A stretch of DNA of 31,161 nucleotides from the NCBI GenBank assembly GCA_944363995.1, contig CALVVV010000003.1:1-31161 (forward strand). Direction: 5' to 3'. Shown one piece after another: positions 23,175-31,121 of the stretch. The DNA is from an uncultured Bacilli bacterium (GTDB lineage Bacteria > Bacillota_I > Bacilli_A > RF39 > UBA660). The translations under genes and the position numbers were made by a program. Below the pieces are notes generated by a model. That model was not told the DNA's origin. It was given only the letters and a program-made list of their open reading frames with translations, and did no database searches. Position 1 is the first letter of the stretch. The number at the start of each line of letters is the position of its first letter.

Positions 23175-23684
23175 ATGAAAAAATTTACAAGATTATCAAT
23201 GTTATTAGCGCTTTCCGTAGCTTTAAATGTTATTGAAGCTAGCTTACCTTTATTTAATGGTTATATTCCTGGTTTGAAACTCGGTTTAGCTAATATTGTA
23301 ACTCTTTTTATAATATATAAATTTAATTTGAAAGATGCATTTTATGTTGGTGTTTTAAGAGTGTTTTTAGTTGGTATATTAAGAACTGGAATATTTAGTA
23401 CAACATTTTTCTTTAGCTTAAGTGGTGTTTTATTAAGCATAATATGTATGTATTTAGCTAAGAATTTATTAAAATTATCAATTGTTGGTGTGAGTATAGT
23501 AGGTTCTATTGCTCATAGTACTGGTCAAGTTATAACGTCAATTTTATTATTACAAATGACATCTATGATTTATTATTTGCCATGGTTATTATTATTTTCT
23601 ATCCCAACTGGTATTTTAGTTGGTATTATATGTAAACAGTTAGTCAAATTTTATGAGCAAAACTTGATTGTCGAAAATTTTTGA
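23175..23684 (+). CDS. Gx-family membrane protein, EetB-like
   Basis: A 169-residue integral membrane protein with about five helices, of the family once named heptaprenyl diphosphate synthase component I and now called Gx transporter. Diagnostic pieces are ALSVALNVIEASLP, PGLKLGLANIVTLF, RVFLVGILRTGIFS and SIAHSTGQVITS. The older enzyme name is probably wrong for this group: it is related to the substrate-binding (S) proteins of ECF importers. It starts 1 bp after the NusG_II gene with GAGGTGAGC upstream. Listeria EetB belongs to this family, which supports the electron-transfer reading. Confidence 0.85.
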   Translation: MKKFTRLSMLLALSVALNVIEASLPLFNGYIPGLKLGLANIVTLFIIYKFNLKDAFYVGVLRVFLVGILRTGIFSTTFFFSLSGVLLSIICMYLAKNLLKLSIVGVSIVGSIAHSTGQVITSILLLQMTSMIYYLPWLLLFSIPTGILVGIICKQLVKFYEQNLIVENF

Positions 23685-23692
23685 TGTATAAT
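23664..23692 (+). promoter_or_regulatory. Promoter of the FMN-binding lipoprotein
   Basis: TTGATT (23664-23669), 17 bp, TATAAT (23687-23692). It overlaps the end of the upstream gene, so the lipoprotein can be made at a higher level than the membrane genes. Confidence 0.65.
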
Positions 23693-23717
23693 CTTAATTA
23701 AGATAGGAGGCGGATTA

Positions 23718-24170
23718 ATGAAAAAGTTTTTGATTTTTGCTCTAATGGCTCTTTTAGTGACTGGTTGTGGTAATGATAAACTAAAAGAAGGAACTTTTGA
23801 TGGTAGTGCAATTGATACTTTTGGTGGTGAAGAAAATACAGCCACAGCGAAAGTTACTATTGATAGCGAAGGTAAAATTACTGATGTTTACTTAGATACA
23901 ACTTATACTAAAGATGGAGTAGAAACAACTAAAAAACAACTCGAATATGATTATGGAATGAAAGATACTTCTGCTGACAAAGGAACTATTGAAGGTGGAG
24001 CAGAATGGTTTGAACAAGTAGAAGCTTTAGAACAAGCTGTTATTGATAATCAAGGTATTGAGTTTTTAAATTTAGATGAAGACGGGTATACAGATGCGGT
24101 AAGTAGATGCACAATAAAAATAGATGCACTATATAAAGCATTAGAAGATGCTCTAAATAAAGCAAAATAA
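23718..24170 (+). CDS. FMN-binding-type lipoprotein, PplA-like
   Basis: A 150-residue lipoprotein: signal MKKFLIFALMALLVTGC with Cys17, then one FMN-binding-like domain. Recognisable parts are LKEGTFDG, ATAKVTIDSEGKITDVYLD, the acidic middle, and DAVSRCTIKIDALYKALEDAL. The last is the place of the usual D-x-VSGAT-x-S-D-A flavinylation motif; here Gly and Ala are replaced by Arg130 and Cys131, while Asp126, Ser129 and the acceptor Thr132 remain. Listeria PplA has two such domains with the standard motif. With apbE three genes upstream, it is the likely FMN acceptor and surface electron carrier, if the altered motif is still modified. AGGAGGCGG precedes the ATG. It ends in a terminator. Confidence 0.75.
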   Translation: MKKFLIFALMALLVTGCGNDKLKEGTFDGSAIDTFGGEENTATAKVTIDSEGKITDVYLDTTYTKDGVETTKKQLEYDYGMKDTSADKGTIEGGAEWFEQVEALEQAVIDNQGIEFLNLDEDGYTDAVSRCTIKIDALYKALEDALNKAK

Positions 24171-24189
24171 GGTTTTTATACCTTATTTT
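24164..24189 (+). terminator. Lipoprotein gene terminator over the stop codon
   Basis: AAAATAAGG (24164-24172, containing the TAA stop) pairs perfectly with CCTTATTTT (24181-24189) around an 8-nt loop. Confidence 0.75.
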
Positions 24190-24213
24190 CATTTATATTT
24201 CACAATTTTGTTG

Positions 24214-24219
24214 TATAAT
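24214..24219 (+). promoter_or_regulatory. Probable -10 box of the two-component operon
   Basis: TATAAT with no clear -35, preceded by the near-palindrome CACAATTTTGTTG (24201-24213). The leader would be about 11 nt, starting at GAGGTGGT. Confidence 0.4.
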
Positions 24220-24236
24220 ACTTTTGAGGTGGTAAT

Positions 24237-24899
24237 ATGACTGTATTAATTGTTGATGATGAAGATAGAATTAGATTATTAATTAAAGAATATTGTTTAA
24301 ATGAAAATTATATTGTTTTAGAGGCAAATGATGGCATAAAAGCTTTAAAGTTGATTAAGGAAAATAAAATAGATGTTATTATATTAGATATTATGATGCC
24401 TAATATGGATGGTTTGACTGCCTATCAAGAAATAAAAAAATTTAATATTCCAACTATTATATTGTCAGCCCGAAATGAAGAATATGATAAACTAGTTGGA
24501 TTTGGCTTAGGTGTCGATGATTATGTAACAAAACCCTTTAGTCCTAAAGAGTTAATTGCTAGAATTAAGGCAGTAACAAAGAGATTTAATAAAATAGATG
24601 ATATTTATGTTTATCAAAATTTAAAAGTTGATTTTAAAGGTCATGTTGTTTATATCGATAACAAAGAAATTAAATTAACTCCGAAAGAATATGATTTATT
24701 GATTTATTTTATCAATAATAAAAATATTGCCTTATCAAGAGAAGAATTATTATCAAAAATATGGGGATATGATTTTTTTGGTGATGACCGAACTATTGAT
24801 ACACATATAAAGATGTTAAGAAATAATTTAGGTAAATATCGTGATTTAATTCAGACAGTTAGAGGAATGGGTTACAAATTTGAAATTAAGGAAAAATAA
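24237..24899 (+). CDS. OmpR/PhoB-family response regulator
   Basis: A 220-residue DNA-binding regulator. The receiver domain shows IVDDEDRIR, phosphoacceptor Asp51 in IILDIMMPNMDG, the switch Ser in IILSAR, and Lys99 in DDYVTKPF. The C-terminal winged helix has LTPKEYDLLIYFINN, SREELLSKIWGYDFFGDDRTIDTHIKMLRNNLG and the wing TVRGMGYKFE. It is paired with the kinase that overlaps its 3' end. Its targets are unknown; position next to the apbE-lipoprotein genes or control of envelope genes would both be plausible. Confidence 0.95.
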   Translation: MTVLIVDDEDRIRLLIKEYCLNENYIVLEANDGIKALKLIKENKIDVIILDIMMPNMDGLTAYQEIKKFNIPTIILSARNEEYDKLVGFGLGVDDYVTKPFSPKELIARIKAVTKRFNKIDDIYVYQNLKVDFKGHVVYIDNKEIKLTPKEYDLLIYFINNKNIALSREELLSKIWGYDFFGDDRTIDTHIKMLRNNLGKYRDLIQTVRGMGYKFEIKEK

Positions 24900-26241
24900 T
24901 CTAACTCGCCATATTTGGTTTTATTTAATAATATTTACTTTGGCAATTATTTTATTTTTATGGTTTTTTCAAGTAATATTTATTGATAGTTATTATGAAT
25001 ACAGTAAAACTAATCAAATAAAAAATATTACTAATGATATTTTAAAAAATTATAATACTGATATTAATTATTTAGATAAACTGTCTGTCGAAGAAAATAT
25101 TTGTATTGAAGTTGTTAAGAATAGAATGACTATTTATAGTTCTAATGATTCTATTCGTGGATGTATCATTAGTAATAACCAATATAAAAATGATTTTTAT
25201 GAAAATAATTTATATGAGCAGACATATAAATTAATTAATCCGTTATTAAATACTAAATCTTTAATTTATGCTAAAAGATATAGCGATGATATTATTGTTT
25301 TTGTAAATGCTTCGCTTGAACCACTTAATAATACAGTAAGTATCTTATCAAACCAATTGATTATAGTCTCTATTATTGTTATAATTTTATCTTTTATAAT
25401 AGGTTATTTTATTTCTAAAAGAATTAGTAAACCAATCGAAAAAATTAATGAGAAGGCTAAAAAACTAGCTAATGGTAACTATGAATTTGCTTTTGATAGT
25501 AATTCGAATATATATGAAATAGATGAATTAGCTAGTACTTTGAATTACGCAAAGAAAGAATTAGCGGCAACAGATGAATTAAGACGTGATTTATTAGCAA
25601 ATGTTTCTCATGATTTAAAAACACCACTTACAATGATAAAGGGATATGCTGAAATGATTAGGGATTTAAATAATAATAATATAGAAAAAAGAAATGAAAA
25701 TTTAAATGTTATTATTGAAGAAGCTGATCGTTTAAATATATTAGTCAATGATATATTAACTTTATCTAAAATTCAAGCAAATAAAGATGAATTAATAAAA
25801 GAAGACTTTGATTTAGTGGAGTTGATTAATAATATTGTTAAACGGTATAGCATTTATAAAGATACTAAAGGGTATATATTTGAGATTAATACAACTGATA
25901 AAATTATAGTTAAAGCGGACAAAAAGAAAATTGAACAAGTCATATATAATTTAATTAATAATGCAATTAATTATACAGGTGAAGATAATAGAATTATAAT
26001 TAATATTTTTATTAATAAGAAAATTCGGGTTGAAATAAAGGATACAGGTGAGGGCATCAAAAAAGAAGATTTACCGCATATTTGGGAGAAATATTATCAT
26101 TCTAAGAAAAAACATAAGCGAAATGTAATTGGAACTGGTATAGGCTTGTCAATTGTTAAAACTATTTTAGATAGTCATAATTTTAATTATGGAGTTGTTA
26201 GTAAATTAGGTGAAGGAACAACATTTTATTTTGAAATATAA
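24880..26241 (+). CDS. Sensor histidine kinase
   Basis: A 453-residue membrane kinase: helix 13-33, extracytoplasmic sensor of about 120 residues (34-155), helix 157-178, HAMP to about 230, dimerisation domain with NVSHDLKTPL (phospho-His244), then the ATPase with NLINNAINYTG (N-box), DTGEGIKKEDLPHIWEKYYHSKK (G1, F-box variant) and GTGIGLSIVKTI (G2). The start appears to be TTG 24880, 20 bp inside the regulator gene, with GAGG about 14 bp before it; no ATG gives a complete first helix. Input signal is unknown. The sensor contains two Cys (CIEVV, GCIIS) that could respond to redox, but that is speculation. Confidence 0.93.
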   Translation: MKLRKNNLTRHIWFYLIIFTLAIILFLWFFQVIFIDSYYEYSKTNQIKNITNDILKNYNTDINYLDKLSVEENICIEVVKNRMTIYSSNDSIRGCIISNNQYKNDFYENNLYEQTYKLINPLLNTKSLIYAKRYSDDIIVFVNASLEPLNNTVSILSNQLIIVSIIVIILSFIIGYFISKRISKPIEKINEKAKKLANGNYEFAFDSNSNIYEIDELASTLNYAKKELAATDELRRDLLANVSHDLKTPLTMIKGYAEMIRDLNNNNIEKRNENLNVIIEEADRLNILVNDILTLSKIQANKDELIKEDFDLVELINNIVKRYSIYKDTKGYIFEINTTDKIIVKADKKKIEQVIYNLINNAINYTGEDNRIIINIFINKKIRVEIKDTGEGIKKEDLPHIWEKYYHSKKKHKRNVIGTGIGLSIVKTILDSHNFNYGVVSKLGEGTTFYFEI

Positions 26242-26259
26242 AATTTAATTAATTTTACT

Positions 26260-26287
26260 TTGAAATTATTTTAATAAATGATATAAT
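26260..26287 (+). promoter_or_regulatory. Promoter of the 26313 gene
   Basis: TTGAAA (26260-26265), 16 bp, extended TGaTATAAT (-10 at 26282-26287). Confidence 0.7.
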
Positions 26288-26312
26288 AAGTCATGCAAGG
26301 AGGTATAAATAC

Positions 26313-26894
26313 ATGACTGAAAAATATTCCCAAGAAGAATTAAATCAGATTCTTTTATCAAAAAAATTGAATGAATTCTATTTGGCTATAATTGAAAATA
26401 GACAAGAGCTTTTAACAGATGAAGAATATGATGAAATAGTAAAAAGGGATAAAGTTATTTATGGAAATAATAAAGAAGAGGTGGAAGCATTATTTAAAGA
26501 AATTCAAGAAGCTGAAGATTTAAAGAAATTTGCTTCTGGTTTAATGAAAGTTATGTATAGTTTAGCTAAAGTAAGATATTTAGCAATTTTGACAGTTATT
26601 GATGATGATGTTTATGATATAGCAAATCGTAAATTTGAAAATTTAAAAAGAAATAAAATTGTCCATTTTGATAATTTAACAAGTCTTTATAATGAAACAA
26701 ATGCTAGAATAAGATATTTTACACCAGAAGAAGCCCCACAATTAACTCAAAGAACTGTAATGATTGATGTAGATGATATTTCACTTGTTCAAACTTATGA
26801 GGATACTCATGTTTATCAAGAGGAAAGTGAAGATTTAACTGGTAATTTTTTTGATGAAATTAAAGGTAAATCATATACATTAAAAATTAAATAA
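26313..26894 (+). CDS. Orphan acidic soluble protein
   Basis: I do not recognise this 193-residue protein. It is acidic and mostly helical (EELNQILLSKKLNEFYLAIIENRQ; EEVEALFKEIQEAEDLKKFASGLMKVMYSLAKVRYL), with a beta-rich C-terminal part (TVMIDVDDISLVQTYED). There is no signal peptide or membrane helix. A strong ribosome binding site (AAGGAGGT), its own near-consensus promoter and a strong terminator make it a well-expressed single gene at the boundary between the core region and the restriction locus. Confidence 0.72.
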   Translation: MTEKYSQEELNQILLSKKLNEFYLAIIENRQELLTDEEYDEIVKRDKVIYGNNKEEVEALFKEIQEAEDLKKFASGLMKVMYSLAKVRYLAILTVIDDDVYDIANRKFENLKRNKIVHFDNLTSLYNETNARIRYFTPEEAPQLTQRTVMIDVDDISLVQTYEDTHVYQEESEDLTGNFFDEIKGKSYTLKIK

Positions 26895-26918
26895 TTGAAA
26901 TTACAATTTTAAGTAAAG

Positions 26919-26963
26919 AAAAATCCTTCCAATGGTAATGATTTAACCAAGGAGGGATTTTTT
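26919..26963 (+). terminator. Terminator of the 26313 gene
   Basis: AAAAATCCTTCC pairs with GGAGGGATTTTT (one G-T) around a loop that has its own GGT/ACC pairing; T-run follows. It also ends the core segment. Confidence 0.85.
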
Positions 26964-27074
26964 GTGTAACAAATTTTTTAAATAATAATTCTTAAATATT
27001 ATTATAATAGTGGGATTGTAATATCTAATAATTTATTGTATTAAATTGAAAAATTTTAAATTTTCTATTTTTAT

Positions 27075-28745
27075 TTATATTATTTCCATAATTTCATCTT
27101 CAAAATAATATTCTGGTATGATGTATACTTCAATATTATTATTTTTGAATATAGATTCTTGTATTGATGTTAAGAGTATATCTGATGATATATATATTTT
27201 TTCACAAATATCTAATTTATTTTGGTTTTTACTAAATTTATCTAATTCATCTTCATCTAAATAAACTTTAATTTTATTATCATCTATTTCAATTCCATTT
27301 TCTAATTGAATAAGATTTTTAATATTAATTAGTAAATTATTGTGAAGATTTTCATTTTCATTATTAGTTCTCGGTATATAGGAACATTTATAATATTTTA
27401 AATTGGTTTTTATTGCTTCGGAATATTTACTTCCATCTTTTCTTTTGCCAGTTATAACCGTTTTTACTCTTTGATAAGTTATATTTTCACAGATATTATT
27501 TTCATTATTAGTACAAAGAATAAAATTTCTATTGCCATTATCTTCTTTGTTTAATTCTAAGACAGCTTGAGCAGTAGTTCCTGAACCGGCAAAAAAATCT
27601 AAGATAATAGAGTTTTTATGTGAAGCTACCCTTATAAGTTCTTTAATCATTTTTGTTGGTTTTGGTGTATCGAAAATTTCTCTATTGCCAAATAATTCAA
27701 TTAGTTCATCTTTCGCAGTTGAAGAAGTTCCAACACCTCTTAAAATACTTTCCATATAATATTCTTTTTCTTCTTTTTCGAATGTTTTTATTCTAGGCAC
27801 ACCATCACCATTTTTAGGAAAAGATATTCTATTATCAGCTTTTAATTTTTCAAAATCCTCTTTTAAAATAAACCAATGTCTAGTATAAGTTTTACCACTA
27901 GGTGTAATTATAGAATAATAGTATGGTGATGATTTATCTTCATTTTTGTGACCTTCTTCGTATGATATTATTCCAGATGACCAAGCACCACGAGAATCAT
28001 TATCTGGGTTTGTTTGCTTGTTTTTCCATTCTGGAAGTTTCATCATTTTTTTAAATTCGGTATTATTTTTATTTTTATAACATACTAATACAGTTTCATG
28101 AATATTTTTATATCTTTTAATTATTTTTGCGTTAGTATTTCGATCTACTTTGGAATCTGTTTTTTGCCAAATAAGATAATCAAGGTTTGCTTCACCAAAT
28201 ATTTCTTGGCATAATAAACTTAACTGTGAGATTTCATGTTCATCTATACTTATAAATATTACTCCATTTTTTGACAATAATGATAAAGCTAGTTCAAGTC
28301 TTCTATGCATAAAAGATAGCCATTTCGAATGTTTATAGCTATCATTTTCATCAATCCATGCATCATTATATTTCCATTCGTTTTTTTTACCGGTATTATA
28401 TGGCGGATCAATATAGATTACATCAATTAATCCTTTATGAGTTTTTTCTAGTAGATATAAACTATGAAGATTATCTCCTTCTAATAAAAAATTAAATTTA
28501 GTTTTTGGATTAGACACTATTTTTTTATCATTTACTTCTTCAAAAGTAGGTATTTTAGTTTCTAAATCTTTATCAATTTTTTCTTCGTGTTCTTCCCATA
28601 TAAGTCCATATTTCTTTTTGGTAAGTTCATTTTCTATCATTGATAAATTAGTTAGTGTTTCTTCATCAGTAATATTTTTTTTAATTTCGTTAATTGTATT
28701 TAACATTTTATTTCTTCTAATTTTTGATAGGTTAGTAGTTTCCAT
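27075..28745 (-). CDS. mod: Type III restriction-modification methyltransferase (Mod)
   Basis: Site-specific DNA methyltransferase and recognition subunit, 556 residues, N6-adenine type by family. DPPYNTG (113-119) precedes FAGSGT (385-390), the beta-class order of Type III Mod proteins. Between them are WLSFMHRRLELA, SIDEHE and a variable target-recognition region (about 195-340), which contains WSSGIISYEEGHK. The C-terminal 120 residues end with EYYFEDEIMEII. ATG 28745 follows AAAGGAGC; an upstream in-frame TTG at 28781 would put that site inside the gene. It lies after res and is separate from it by 165 bp, unusual since mod usually precedes res. Recognition sequence cannot be read from the sequence. 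Confidence 0.93.
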   Translation of the reverse strand: METTNLSKIRRNKMLNTINEIKKNITDEETLTNLSMIENELTKKKYGLIWEEHEEKIDKDLETKIPTFEEVNDKKIVSNPKTKFNFLLEGDNLHSLYLLEKTHKGLIDVIYIDPPYNTGKKNEWKYNDAWIDENDSYKHSKWLSFMHRRLELALSLLSKNGVIFISIDEHEISQLSLLCQEIFGEANLDYLIWQKTDSKVDRNTNAKIIKRYKNIHETVLVCYKNKNNTEFKKMMKLPEWKNKQTNPDNDSRGAWSSGIISYEEGHKNEDKSSPYYYSIITPSGKTYTRHWFILKEDFEKLKADNRISFPKNGDGVPRIKTFEKEEKEYYMESILRGVGTSSTAKDELIELFGNREIFDTPKPTKMIKELIRVASHKNSIILDFFAGSGTTAQAVLELNKEDNGNRNFILCTNNENNICENITYQRVKTVITGKRKDGSKYSEAIKTNLKYYKCSYIPRTNNENENLHNNLLINIKNLIQLENGIEIDDNKIKVYLDEDELDKFSKNQNKLDICEKIYISSDILLTSIQESIFKNNNIEVYIIPEYYFEDEIMEII

Positions 28746-28862
28746 TATTACAGCTCCTTTAAAACTTTTGGTTGTTTTCAAAAAATCTATCGTTGTTAGT
28801 GTCTAAAAATAATATATACGTATTTACTAATAATATAATAAAATTTATTTTTATACTTTTGT

Positions 28863-28899
28863 ATTATAATATCAAAGGTAAAATATTTGATATTATAAT
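28863..28899. repeat. Perfect 14-bp inverted repeat between res and mod
   Basis: ATTATAATATCAAA (28863-28876), 9-nt loop, TTTGATATTATAAT (28886-28899). It starts 12 bp after the res stop in the sense of transcription. There is no T-run, so it may be an mRNA-stabilising hairpin or an operator for the second mod. Confidence 0.65.
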
Positions 28900-28910
28900 G
28901 TATTAAGTTA

Positions 28911-31121
28911 TTATTTTTTATTATCAAAAACATCTTTTAGCAATAACCAATTAGCATTTTCCATATCTTCTGTATATTCCGTATTACATAAATATAATGA
29001 ATCATTCTTATCATAATCTCTAACAAATCCCCAATTGATATTATATTTTTTAGCATATTCTTTTAACGCTTCAAACTTATTTTCTACTTTAATATCAATA
29101 TTTTTAGATTCACCTTCAGCATTTTCGCCACCTTTTGTTTCAATAATCCAAATTTTATTATCTTTATCACAAATTATGAAATCAGGATAGAAGTGCCACT
29201 TATGATTTACTGCATCAATATAAACTATTGAAAAATAGTCACCAGATTTTTCGCCATTTTTATAAAACCATTTAATGTTTTCATTATTTTCACAAAAATA
29301 TTCAAACATTCTTTCAGACTTTGATTTTATTGTGCTATTAGGATAATTTAAATACGTTGCTTTTTCATAAATAGTAGTATCTCGCATTTTAGGATCATAC
29401 TTGATATAATCCATTTTTGGGAAATGCCAATCAATTTCTTTTAATTCATCAAATTTCATTTTTATTTGTCTTGCTTTTTGTGATACTGCTTCCCCAAAAT
29501 CGTATTTTAATAAATCTTCATTATTTATCACAAAAGCATAAAACTCAGTTAAAGTTAAATCGACAAATTTTTTAGTAAATAATTTTTGTTTCCAAAACAT
29601 TCTTTCTAGCATTAATCTAGTTCGATCATAACGCATACCAATTTTAGCTGCTATTTCATTTATAGAATGTCTTAATTCAAAACCATTTTTATTTGTAGTG
29701 ACAATAGATTGTACTTTAATTCTATTAGCGTTTTCTAGTTCATTACTATTAATCCTAACGATTTTGTCTTGAACTATATAATTATCAATAGTATCTTTAA
29801 AAACATATCCATTAGCTTCTAAAATTGTTTTATTATCTTTCTTTTTAGAAGTTAGTTTATATTTATCTATATAAAACTTATGTAATATATTGAATGTTTC
29901 TCTTTCATCAAAACCATCAAAATTATTATCAAAAGTTAATTTCTTTAAAGTAAAGTTTTTATATTCATTTTTTAAAAATATAACTTTTGTATCATAAGCA
30001 TTACTACCTAATTCTTGTTTAACAGATTGTTCATACTTTTCATCAAAAGTATATAAATAACAATTATCAAGTAAAACATTATCATAGTGATGTCCTTGTG
30101 GCATTCTTCTAATTCTACCAATAGTTTGAGTTTCAAAATCTTCATTCATATTATCACGAAGTTTTACAAGTATTTTAGCACGAGGACAATCCCAACCAGT
30201 AGATATTGCTTGTTTCATAATAAGTATTGCTTGATTTGATTCATTATCTTCAATATTATCTATATTTTCTTTTCTATCAGCAAGCCATATAGCAAGATTT
30301 TGTTTTATATAGTCATATCCTTTTTCTTCTAAAATCTTTTCTATCATTTTTATTAAATCATTAGATTTACTTGGTACTTGAATAATAATTAAAGGATTTA
30401 CTTGAACACCTAATTTTAAATATTCATTTTTAATTGCTTTTCTTTTTTGTATTGCAAGGTCAAGTAAATATTCATGTTCATTAGAAAGAGTAGTATCATT
30501 AGATACATTTTCATTAATATAAAGAGCTCTTGTGATTAAACCAGAATTTATAACTTCCAATTCATCAATAGGAATAAACTCGGCTTCTTTATTTGTCTTA
30601 GTAGTAGCACTAACTCTAATAATATAATTAGGATTCATATATTCAATAATACTTTCTGCTTTAATGGTTTTATTTAAATGTTCTTCATCAACAATTACAA
30701 TAAATTTGTATCCTACATTATGTGCTTCATGTATTCTTTCATATAAATTTTTTCTTTCAGCATCTTTTAAGGCATTATTTCCTTTTTTAGTTATCGTTTC
30801 CCAGTTAATAAAAGAGACAGATTTTTCTTCAAATCCTTGAAGTAATACATCTTGAATGTTTTGTGTTTTATGGTGAGGGAAAAACTTTAACATTTTTTTT
30901 CTACTTTGTTCTTCTAAATCGCCTTTACCTGGAGTAAGCCATACAAATAAAACATTTTTATTTTCTTTAAAATATTCTTCAATATATGAAAGTAAGATAA
31001 TTGTTTTACCAGAACCAGTAGGGGATTGTACTAATATTTCTTTTTTAGTACCAATACTTGTAGCATCTAATAATTTATTAACTATATCAAGTTGAAATTT
31101 TTTTAATTTAATTCCTTGCAT
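28911..31121 (-). CDS. res: Type III restriction enzyme, Res subunit
   Basis: ATP-dependent helicase-nuclease that cuts DNA when it meets unmodified sites bound by Mod. The 736-residue protein has Walker A SPTGSGKT (33-40), motif II DEEH (145-148), motif III SAT (171-173), STGWDCPRAKILV and motif VI QTIGRIRRMPQG (332-343). The C-terminal nuclease has PDFIICDKDNKIWIIETK (646-663), the PD-ExK core with Asp647, Glu661, Lys663. It is on the short side of the family (often 850-1000). All key motifs are intact, so it is probably active. The start codon abuts the stop codon of the upstream mod, with ribosome binding site GGAGGTAATG inside that gene. Confidence 0.93.
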   Translation of the reverse strand: MQGIKLKKFQLDIVNKLLDATSIGTKKEILVQSPTGSGKTIILLSYIEEYFKENKNVLFVWLTPGKGDLEEQSRKKMLKFFPHHKTQNIQDVLLQGFEEKSVSFINWETITKKGNNALKDAERKNLYERIHEAHNVGYKFIVIVDEEHLNKTIKAESIIEYMNPNYIIRVSATTKTNKEAEFIPIDELEVINSGLITRALYINENVSNDTTLSNEHEYLLDLAIQKRKAIKNEYLKLGVQVNPLIIIQVPSKSNDLIKMIEKILEEKGYDYIKQNLAIWLADRKENIDNIEDNESNQAILIMKQAISTGWDCPRAKILVKLRDNMNEDFETQTIGRIRRMPQGHHYDNVLLDNCYLYTFDEKYEQSVKQELGSNAYDTKVIFLKNEYKNFTLKKLTFDNNFDGFDERETFNILHKFYIDKYKLTSKKKDNKTILEANGYVFKDTIDNYIVQDKIVRINSNELENANRIKVQSIVTTNKNGFELRHSINEIAAKIGMRYDRTRLMLERMFWKQKLFTKKFVDLTLTEFYAFVINNEDLLKYDFGEAVSQKARQIKMKFDELKEIDWHFPKMDYIKYDPKMRDTTIYEKATYLNYPNSTIKSKSERMFEYFCENNENIKWFYKNGEKSGDYFSIVYIDAVNHKWHFYPDFIICDKDNKIWIIETKGGENAEGESKNIDIKVENKFEALKEYAKKYNINWGFVRDYDKNDSLYLCNTEYTEDMENANWLLLKDVFDNKK

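Noticed and set aside
28746..28781. TTG start for the mod gene at 28781
   Set aside because: A good AAAGGAGC site lies inside this extension, at the right distance from ATG 28745.
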